From Anaeramoeba flamelloides (lineage: Eukaryota > Metamonada > Anaeramoebidae), in contig JANTQA010000047.1 in NCBI GenBank assembly GCA_027625915.1, forward strand, positions 14,446,001 through 14,510,000: a stretch of DNA of 64,000 nucleotides, written 5' to 3'. The position numbers were made by a program, and so were the translations under genes. This document shows positions 12,401 through 22,500 of the stretch, in pieces; positions within the stretch are counted from its first letter, which is position 1; each line of letters begins with the position of its first letter. A model generated the notes under the pieces. It saw nothing but the letters and a program-made list of their open reading frames with translations, made no database searches and was not told the DNA's origin.

Positions 12401-13158
12401 GATTAATAATATTTGTAATGAATTATTAATTAATGTTTGTAATACTTTTTTACCAAATTTATTTTTCAATTTTAATCAAAATAATAATAATATTTGTAAC
12501 ATAATTAATAAACAAATGTCATAAACCAAAATCTACTATTAATAGTTTTTTTAATAACTTGGATGATATTACTCAGGCGGACTATCTTCCAAGCAATGAA
12601 GATATATTACGGTGCAGAACAACAACAATTTCTGTTGACGAAGCAGACTTTCAACTTGAAAATTATAATTTCAAATTAATTGATGTAGGGGGGCAAAGGA
12701 ATGAAAGAAAAAAATGGAGTTATTGCTATGATCAGATTTCAAGTGTTATCTTTTTTGTATCGTTGGTAGGATATTCACAAGTATTATTTGAAGACAACGC
12801 CACAAATCGGATGGAAGAATCCTTGGCTTTATTCCGTGATGTTGTTAAGTCACCATATTTTATCCAATCACTCATTGTTGTGTATTTAAACAAAAAAGAT
12901 CTTTTTAAAAATTTGATTAATGAAGTTGAATTAAGTACTTGCTTTCCTGAATATAAAGGTGGTTCAAATTATGAAAACGCTATTGAATATATCGAAGAAA
13001 AATTTAAAAATATTGGAAAGCCGATCCAAGATGGCAATAAAAGTGATATTTTGACATTCCCAACATGTGCTCTCGATACTGAAGAAATTAGAGATTTGAC
13101 AACACTTACCCTAGGCAAAGTGATTAATAACGATTTTTATGATTTGGGATTATTATAA
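6494..13158 (+). CDS. Heterotrimeric G-protein alpha subunit, four exons, complete
   Basis: Exons 6494-6635, 6728-6903, 7019-7170 and 12546-13158 join in frame to 360 aa, the usual length for the family. The N-terminus MGNCC offers Gly2 for myristoylation and Cys4/Cys5 for palmitoylation. The split codon of the first junction rebuilds LLLGAGESGKTT (P-loop). Exon 3/4 joining gives GDSVGFFFNNLDDI, matching NDSAxYYLNDLDRI of animal G-alpha. Exon 4 has ILRCRTTTIS (switch I, catalytic Arg and Mg-binding Thr kept), DVGGQRNERKKW (switch II with catalytic Gln), LNKKDLF and TCALDT (guanine contacts). It ends DLGLL, without the Cys that pertussis toxin modifies. In switch I the usual Thr-Gly after the Mg-binding Thr is Ile-Ser. 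Donors are GTTAAT, GTAACC and GTACGT. Introns are 92, 115 and 5375 bases. Confidence 0.93.
8573..8845. repeat. Degenerate array of short palindromic ATC-N2-GAT motifs
   Basis: About fifteen imperfect copies of an AAATCGCGATAAT-like unit, spaced roughly 15-20 bases. Variants are AATCGTGATAATT, AATCACAATA, AATCATGATAATT and AATCGCGATATAAT. The unit core is self-complementary (ATCGCGAT, ATCATGAT). It sits wholly within the G-alpha giant intron. Confidence 0.65.
11230..11835 (+). repeat. Dispersed repeat E1, copy 1
   Basis: About 600 bases match 41810-42405 in the same orientation. Shared blocks include AAAATAGTATATTTT, ATTTGATGCAAATTTCT, TTTTTCTTTTCCTCTG, TATTTTGAAAACTTTT, GAAAAAACCACTT and GAATTTGTCACATTT. 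No coding potential; lies in the G-alpha intron. Its ends were not defined. Confidence 0.7.
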
Positions 13159-14419
13159 ATATCAAATCTAAATAATCATTGTTTTGTAAAATGAATAAAA
13201 ATGATTTTCATTTTCTATTTATTTTTTACGACTTTTTTGAAAAAAAAAAAAAATTATCATTGAAAATAATTTTTAACAAGAAAATTTAACTATTGAGAAT
13301 TTAATTAATGAAACTACTACACACCTGTATTATTTTGAAATTTAAAGAATTGGAATATTGTTAAAAATGGAAAATTCTGAATCAAAAAAAAAAATAAAAA
13401 ATAAGAAAAAAATAATTTTGAGTTTTAATATAATATTTTGTTTTTTAATATATTCTTTCCAAATTTAAAAGTTCCTCAAAGTAAAAAAAAATATGAAATA
13501 TTTATTTTATTTCATAATACTTTTTTTTTTGTTTGTTGTTTTATTATAAAGTGGAATATTTATATTAATTTTTTTTATTCTTAAAATTTTGAAATTATGT
13601 TAGTTTCGATAATCTAGTTCCCATAACTAATTATAATCTGATAATTTTCATTAATTTTCTTGTTATAATAATTATTAAAAAACAGACAAAATTCGATGCT
13701 CGAAAATTATTTTTTATAAAGTTCAAATTTTTGATTAGATTAGTTAGGAATTATGCAATCTCCAAAATAACAAAAATCAAATATTTTTTATTCAAGTATT
13801 TCTTTTTTAATCTGAATATTTGGATTCTTTCTAATCTAATACTTTTAATTTAGTTATTTATAATTGAAGATTTAATTTTTAATTTAATCTTTTTTATAAA
13901 GATCAGATACTTTTTATGGATTCCAAAAAATCTAGTTTTGTTATTCTTATCAAACATCCGGAGAATATCTGAGTCAAAATCAAAAAATTTAAGTATATAA
14001 TATCAAATCAAAGTCATTTTTTAGTTTTATTTTTATTGAAAAAGTCTAACTTATCCTTGATTAATCTTGAGAATTATAACAAAATACATATTTAAATCAA
14101 ATTTTTAACAAAGATTAATTGATAAAATGACAAAAATTACACATTACAAAAAAAATTAAACCAAATTATATGAAAAAAATTAGAAAATGGATAAAGACCT
14201 TTGAGTATGGAGATTTTCACAAAAAAATAGTGATTTGAGTATCGGTAATATTAACACACTATTTATCATCAATAATATACTTTCCAGAAGATAATAATAA
14301 TAATCTATATTCAAAATAAAAATTGTTTCTTCATAAAATAATTTTTTTTTACTTTAATTTTATTTTCAATTTAAATAATGATATTGTAAAAAAAAACAAA
14401 AGAAATTTATATATATATA

Positions 14420-15020
14420 TATATATATATAAACTAAATTCCAAAAATAGGGGCCCAAATTTCGAGATCTCGTTCTAGAATCATTGGATTTCAATATGAT
14501 GTTGGGCAGTTGATTAATGATGTAATTTAAATAAAATTTTCTACTTCATAATTTACTAACCAAACTTTTGACTAAAAAATTGGAAGAAAATAAAAAAAAT
14601 TTTCAAACAATCAGATGTCAATTTGATTTTTTTTGTTTGTTAGTTTCTTCAATCGATTAGTTTCAGATGCCAATTTTTCTTCACTGATTTACATTTAATA
14701 TTTTTACATGATGAAAAATTTCAATTTAATTCTCAATCAAATTACTCTTACAACCGAAAAAAAATTCGATAATATCCAGATGTTGTAAAATTTTGGATGA
14801 TTTTTTTAGCCAAATTTTTGTACAAAAAATGAAATAGATTTTGTTCAACATATAAAAAATTTTAAAGAAGACACCTTGTTAGTATTTAATCTTCTGATGA
14901 TTATCCATCAACTTCTAGTTTATTGATGATTATTTACAGGGTTCCTCATATAATTAGTTTTCCTGAGTATCATTTGAAAAACTGGGCCCTTATTTTTCGA
15001 AAGTAGTTTATATATATATT
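14420..15020. repeat. Probable MITE with ends TATATAAACT...GGGCCC
   Basis: Left end TATAAACTAAATTCCAAAAA followed by TAGGGGCCCA. Right end reverse complemented TATAAACTACTTTCGAAAAA followed by TAAGGGCCCA. This is about 33 bases of inverted repeat, flanked on both sides by TA runs as if inserted in a microsatellite. Similar TAAACT...TTCCAAAAAT ends occur near 54663 and 29960. Confidence 0.55.
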
Positions 15021-16472
15021 CTTGCTGAGTTGGATGTCTTCCTTTCAAAAATTTAAGAAATTGAACGAAAGATATAAATATAAAACTTTTTTATAGTACT
15101 TTCCATTCATAAAAATAAATGTGTAAGAAATACTTGTTATATATATATATATATATAATGTATTCGAACACGAGAATATTATTTTTGTTTAAATTTGAAA
15201 ATATTAATAATAACAGTTACATGAACTTTTAATAAAATTTTCTACTTCTATTTATGAGTAAAAATATTTTTTAAATATAATTGTTTTGTCTTAATAAATA
15301 ATCCAAAAAACAAAAGATTCAAAAATATATTATTATTTTATAGATTTTCCTTCAATATATTGTTTAATATTTATAAATAATCAAGAATAACGTATTTAAA
15401 TAATGATAAGATCTTCAAAATAGTAAAATTACCTAATATATAAAATGATAACTAAGCCAAAACTCAATGAATAAACATTGAAATAAATTTAACATAAATA
15501 TTTTATTTGTATGAATATTCTTTCTTACAAAATCTTTGAATCAAAAAGTTATGGATTATGAAATAATCTTTCAATAACAATCAAAAAAAAAAAAAAACAC
15601 ATAAAAAAAAAAAATATAAACATAATAATTAACTTTGTGTTAAATAGTCTTTATGTTTTGATTCACTTTACTTTTGCAAGAAATGGTATTCGCTTTACTA
15701 TTTACCAAAAAAAAAAAAATTAAAATTCATCTACTCAATGAATTTTATGATCGAATCATTTTTGTTTAAATCTTGATTATTGTTTAACCAAACTCATTCT
15801 ATTTAATAAAATTTTTGAAAGTTGGTACTTTAAAAGTATCTCTAGAATAAAACCACAAGGTTCTAAAATAAATAAGTTAAACTTTTTTCCTGAAAAATTA
15901 TTTCTCCGAATTTTCTTTTTGAATTTTATCCTCAAGATTTTTTATCAAAAAACACCAAGAGTTCTAATTACAAGTTAAACAATTAACATATTTAGTTTAA
16001 TATTGGTGTATTACAAAACGGTGATCTTCTCGTGAAAATATTCAGTTTATTTTTAATGGGAACGGTATAAACTGTTAATTTTCTCTTTTTATCTGTAAAC
16101 TTTTTTTTGAGATTGAGTTTACTTTTGTTAGAAATTCAAAATTATTATTTTAAAAAACAAATAAAAAAGTAGCAAATAAATTATTATTTAAAAATATAAA
16201 TTTAAAAATGTCTAATTTATAAATCAATAAAAGTAAAATTATAAAAAAAAAAATTTTTTTCCATTTTAAAAATTTGAAAATTTAATTAAAAAAATAGTAT
16301 ATCTATTTTTTTCAACAAATATTAAATTAATATTGACATGTAATTATTAAACATATTGATTTTTTAATTAGGATAAAATAATTAAAATATTTTTATATTA
16401 TAATTAAAAAATAATAATAGAGTCTATATTTTAATATATCAATATATTTTTCGAAACATTTAAATAAATAAC

Positions 16473-16475
<3 letters not shown>

Positions 16476-16517
<42 letters not shown>
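16476..16517. repeat. (TA)n microsatellite
   Basis: About 20 TA units immediately downstream of the RasGEF stop codon. Confidence 0.9.
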
Positions 16518-16521
<4 letters not shown>

Positions 16522-16522
<1 letters not shown>

Positions 16523-19500
16523 TAATTCATGTTTGGGGGCTTTTCAATTTCAATACTTTTATCCCACATTTCATTTTCTGTATAAATAGTTTGAGAATTA
16601 ATAAAGTTCTTCACGGATTGTACCAAAACAAAATCATAGTAATGAAGCTGGAATCTTTTAATTTCCGAAATAACTTCCCACATTCTCATTTTTTTTCTCC
16701 AATTAATTAATCCGTTCTCTACTTGATCCGGTAAATCCCCAATATAGGTCAAGTCAACTAAATAGGAGGCAAGATAAGGTATACATGGGGGGTCTGTTTT
16801 TTGGGTCATTTCACGAAGTATTTTACAGCCATGCAAAACGTCTGTGAGTTCGTCCAATTGCTTATATATCTCAGAAATTTTGTTTGGAAGCTTTTTCCAA
16901 GTTGCTTCAATTCTTAAAACAGCAGAATTCTGCAATCCAGACATTATTGCAAACATGTCATTAAAATTATTCAATTTTTTGAGTTCATTTGCAATTTTGA
17001 TACATTTAATTAATTTTTTCAAACGCTCCTTTTCATCAGATTCCGATAGAATTAAAGTAGAAACCCAATCGGCTAAAAAGTTAAACCCCTTGATCATATT
17101 AGTAATATTTGGTGCTCTTTCATTTTTGTCTGATTTTGTCCAAGCCTTATTAAATAATTCATTCGGTTTAATTTCTTTGAAAAATTCTTGAACCATCAAA
17201 GTTAGCTGAATAGCTATTTCCGTTTCTTGAATAGCTTCAAAAGTTAAATCTTGAGAAGATCCTAGTTTACTTATAACTTTTTTGTTTTGTTTAACACCTA
17301 AAGCTGTTGTTTTATTGCTATTGCTTTCATTTTCTTTGTCTTTGTCTTTTTCATTTTCTTCACTGTTTTGAATTTCATTTTCAAGATTATTTGATTTCAA
17401 ATATTCATTAATTTTGTTAAATATTGAATGAATTTCTTCGTTTTCGTTTGTAAGTTCTGCCTTGGATAATGTTTTTAATATTTTTTCTCGTGAAATTGTA
17501 TTGATCCCATTTTTGATCATAACTAAAATAACTTCTAAGACTAACTTTTGAATACTGACCCTTTCGGTATTTAAAAAACTTCTTTTTGTTTTTGGGTGAA
17601 TTGATGGTACATCAAATCGTTCGAGCAAGCGATCAATAACAATACTTTCTTCAGTGAAGGTTGGTAAAAGTACTAAAAATACATCCAAAAAGCCAGGTGT
17701 TTGGAAACCTATTATTAAAATTCAAGATTTTTATTTATTTTGTTAATTTTTTTAATATGTTTTTGTGGAAAATTAGTATTGGTTTATTTAATGAACTCAA
17801 TATCATAGTCTTTTGACTGTGCTTAAGTTGCCAACTCCTTTTAGATTAAAATATATTTGAATTAACAGTCTTTATTTATTGAAATCATTTATTTCTTTGG
17901 TACTAAAAAGTAATGTAAAATACTTTTCAGTTTAGTCGTAAGATTTATATAAGGTGCTGTAGAGTGTTGTAGAGAGTTTATTTTTTTTTTATTTTTCTTC
18001 AATTTTTGAAAAAAACCTAGCTGAGGGTAATTTCTGTAGACATTTGGAGTTTCTTGGCATTTGTAGATTTTCCTGTGTGGTAATTTGACTCTAAAGTACA
18101 TAGAAATAAGTTCGATTTCCACCAAGACCATATATTTTTTGGGGAAAATTAATTACTGCCTGAATTTTATGTTCTGTGGGGGGCTGGAATAAAATATAAA
18201 CAACATTTCAAAAATTGTGACTCACCTGAAATAATAAATTGAAATATATATGCACACACACACACACATATATATATCCTTTATTATTCAAAAACAACTA
18301 ATAATTAAATCTGATTTGTAATTCACCTTTAAAATCATTCTAAAAAGATAAAAATCTGGTATTTTAAAAAATTAAAAAAAATAAAACCAAAAACTTGAAA
18401 AAAAGTGAGTAACAATTTTTGAAATAAGCATAACCGATTTTTATTTACTGAATTTTCACTGAAAAAAAGTTAACAAGAAGATTTTTTGCTAATAATTGAA
18501 TTCATTTTCAAAGACATTACATAGTCGAAATTTTCTTAGTGATTATTTGTTTTTTCGAAGATCTTTTTTTTTTCAAGTTGATTTTTTGCAAAAAAAGGGT
18601 ATATCAAAAAAAGAAAAAGAAAAACAAAAATTTGAAAAAGCAAAAGAAAAACAAAAGAAAAACAAAAATTTGAAAAAGCAAACTAAAATTTGCAAAATTA
18701 GAAAAAATGATTCTGATCCAAAAATTTGAAAATATTTTTTTGATCAGAATACATACCTCACACTCAAAACCACTTTCCATTAACATTATAAAGTGAGTCA
18801 AAATTTTTGAAAAATAGTTGTATAATCAATAAAAATGATTTAACAGAATGCCAACTCAAGGAAATTCAAAATATTGAAATTTTTGGGATTTTTGGGTTTT
18901 TAAATGAAAACACTTATCCAAAAAACTTTTAATTTTTCGAATTTTTGAACAAAACAAGGCAAAATTAAAATCGATTTTAGTTTACTGGTTATTAAAAGCC
19001 ACTCCAAATTATTTTAAAGTATGTTTATATTCTTAACCTAAGATCTAAAATAAACTATTTTTCAAAAATTTTGACTCACTTTATAATGTTAATGGAAAGT
19101 GGTTTTGAGTGTGAGGTATGTATTCTGATCAAAAAAATATTTTCAAATTTTTGGATCAGAATCATTTTTTCAAATTTTTTCGAATTTGTTTTTCTTTTTC
19201 ATTTTTTTTTCTTTTGTTTTTCTTTTTCTTTTTCAAATTTAATTTTTTAATTTTCTTTTTTCTATTCTTTATTTTTTATCACAAAGTTTAGCTGAAAAAA
19301 AAAAATCTTAGAAAATACAAATAAACATTAAAAAAATTGAGAATGTAATGTTTTTGAATTCATGAATTAATTATTAGCAAAAAATCTCTTTTGTAAAACC
19401 TTTTTTCAGTAAAAATTCGGAATATAAAATCCGTAAAACCAATTTTAAAAATTATGATTAACTTTTTTTTTTTTTACATTTCTTTTTTTTAATTTTCAAA

Positions 19501-22500
19501 ACATTGAGATTTTGTATGTTTATAATAATTTAAAAGAGAATTGTTAAATAAGATTTAACAATTAGTTGTTCTTTAATACAAAAGAATTTTTTATTTTTTT
19601 TCAATTTATTATTCCAGGTAAGTCACAATTGTTGAAAGGGGTTTTACTTAAAGTAACTGGAGTTGTCATTTCGTATGGAAATTTTAATTTTCAAATCATT
19701 TCAAGGTAAATTTCAAATTTGGGTTTGCGAAAAATGGTTTTTATCTAAATTACACAAAATTTCAAAAAAATAAAAAACAAAATTTTAAATTTTAACAAGA
19801 ACTCTTAACGCATCATTCTTTTAAGTTAATAAATATATTGTTATTCATAAAAGTAATCTGAACTTGCTATGAAATTTAGATAGTCATTAATGGAAAATTT
19901 AAAAAATATAATACATTTGCTTTGCAAATAACAGGTAATTTTAGATCAAGTTTAAAAATGAGCCATAATAAATGGAGTGTATCGTTTCGATAAAACAAAA
20001 TTTATCTTTTGAGGCTGATTGTTCAAAAAAAATTGTCTTCAAATGTCGAGGATCTACAAATGCCAACATTTTAAGAAAATGCCAACATTTTAAGAAAATA
20101 CCCAAATATTACTATTTTTTTTTTTATTGTTCGATTTTACATATTAACGCCCTAGATAAAAAAAGAATCTTGACAACTTATACTTTCCCCATCTAAAATA
20201 TCTTTTTGTAAAGAGTTTGATATTTGTTTAAAATATTTTTTTTTATATTTTAATTGTGATTTTAAAAGTAAGAAAAATACAGTTTTCGGAAATAATTTTT
20301 GTAATTGGTATTATATCGTTCTTTGTTATTATATTATTAGATATATTCTATTAGCGGCATTTGTAATAAGTTTAATTCAAACTAGATTAATTATTTTGAA
20401 AAAAAAAAATAAAATCTCCAAAGGTGGTGGCACCATCCTTCTATCAAATATAATCACGTTTGTTTATTTTGGGTATAATCATTAATTATTAATCTATTAA
20501 TTTTCTTTTGCTAAGTGACAATTTTTTGATTGCCAAATAATTGAAAAAGTTGATTTTTTATTATTTAATTTTCTTTTTTTCTGATCGCAACTTTTTAACT
20601 GAAAAAGTTGTGATTTTTTATCAAAATAAATAATCTTTTTTTTTTCAATAAAATAATTGTTTATTTTAACTTTGTTTTCTCAAAAGTAAGTTGCTCTTAT
20701 ATTGATTCTTTTTTAATTGTATACATAATTCAGATAAATATTTCAGAGATTATTTGGAGTTTTTTTGCGTTAAATTATAAAAAAATTTGAAAAAAAATAA
20801 TAAAAAATAATTAATTAATAATAATATAATGCCATACCTGGTGTTGTTAAATATCCGATCAGTCTATTTACACTTATTCCACTAATTTTATTAAATAATA
20901 AATCATTTCTAGTTGCAATTTTTGAAGTGCTTTTCGAATTTTTATCTTGTTTAAACCAAGTAAGATTTTGGATATCACTTCCAAATTCTCTCCAAAAATT
21001 GGTTTTAGGATTGACATTTTGAATGTTTGTTTGTTTTTCTAAAATTTTTTCTTTTTTAATAATTTTTAAAGTATTGGAAGGTAATACTCCTTGGTCACTG
21101 AACCGTTTGTTTTCTTCCAAATGTTGTAATTGTGTAATTACCTTTTTCCCACCTTCCATGCCATAATTAATTTTATATAAAGAATAAATGATTGAATACT
21201 TTTTATTTGATTTCATTACTTTTGTCTTGAAATTTAAGTTTTTTACTAATTTTTGAATTACTTCTTCAGCTGTGCAATTTAAATCTAATAAAAGTTTCAT
21301 TTTTCTATTGTCAGGCAAAATTAAATTTATAATTATTGGCCGGAGTGATAATTGTACTGAATCAAATTTATTTTCCTATTTTTAAATTAGATTAAAGTTT
21401 TTTTTTAATAAGAAATAAAAGGTTTTAAATGATTTTAATACTTGAAATTTTTTTTTATTATTTTTTATTATAATTTGAAACAAGTTCTAATATCAGATAA
21501 ATATATGTTTTTTTTTTTTTCTTTTAAAGAATTAAGAATTTTATAATTTTATTATAGTAGTGTTTTTATTTTTTATGTATTTTTTTTTGAAATTTATTGC
21601 TTTTTAAAAATTAAATATAAGTAACATAATAGAGATGGATGGATGGATGGATAGGTAAATTTTTATTCTATGATTTTGTTTTATTTTGTTTTTCTTTTTA
21701 GAATTTTAATTGAAAATTTTATGAAAATTTAAATTTTTTGAAAAAAAATTCAATAAATCTAGTTATTTCAAAAATAATATTTTCCATTAAAAAATGATAA
21801 TTATTAATTTTTTATTGTCTAAAAAATACATTAATAAAATAAATAAAGATCATCAAATATATATTTCTTATTACATTAAAATAAATTTTAAGTTTTAAAA
21901 AAATAATATTCTATTTATTAAAAAAGATTTTAGTTAAATATTTATCCATTCAATAAGATTGCCTATTTAAACAGTTAGTCAAATTTTAAAATTTTAAAAG
22001 TCTTTTTGAAGTTTTCCAGGGGATAAATTAGATTCTTAATAAGTGGTTTTTCAGTGATTATTTGAGAAAAGTTGAAAAAATGAAACTTTCATGTCCCTTC
22101 AAGGTTTCTGTCATCCGCTTGATGTTTTCCTTGTCATAAAATATAGTGTTATTCTCTTAAATGTAAATATTATATATATACGAATTGTTTAAAACATATA
22201 AAACCGAATAAAAATTCATGTTGATTCAAAAGATTGAATAAGGCTTTGATGGACACATAATTTTGTTATCAGATAAAAAAAATTCGGAGAGAAAATGGTG
22301 AAAAAGTTAATATTAAAGGCGTTTCTATTCAATTTTTCTTTTCAATAATAAAAACATTAAATATTTTGATTGTGAAAAATCATTAAAATAAAAATACATT
22401 CATTTAAAACAGAAAATTTTATATTTATTTAAGAGGATCTCTTTCCAATTTTGAGACTTGAAATCATATCTCATTCGGAATCACTGAAATCACAGAAACT

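Larger units (their letters stand above)
7171..12545 (+). other. Giant third intron of the G-alpha gene (5375 bases)
   Basis: Begins GTACGTTTTTTTT and ends TTAATAG. Contains no convincing gene. Holds a degenerate AATCGCGAT-type array at 8573-8845 and a dispersed repeat at 11230-11835 that recurs at 41810-42405. The rest is AT-rich sequence in which I see nothing definable. Confidence 0.85.
13159..16521. other. Intergenic region between G-alpha and RasGEF (convergent 3' ends)
   Basis: Contains the G-alpha 3' region (AATAAA-like sequence near 13194), one probable inverted-repeat element (14420-15020), and TA microsatellites near 14408-14431 and 15138-15157. A long TA run at 16476-16517 abuts the RasGEF stop codon. 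No gene recognised. Confidence 0.6.
17709..20837 (-). other. Long RasGEF intron (3129 bases), between the F1-like and REM-CDC25 exons
   Basis: Donor GTATGG after CCAG and acceptor AATAATAG. The split Gly codon rebuilds LTTPGFQTPGFLDV. The intron holds the foldback FB1 element (18195-19645). The remainder is AT-rich with no gene seen. Confidence 0.85.
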
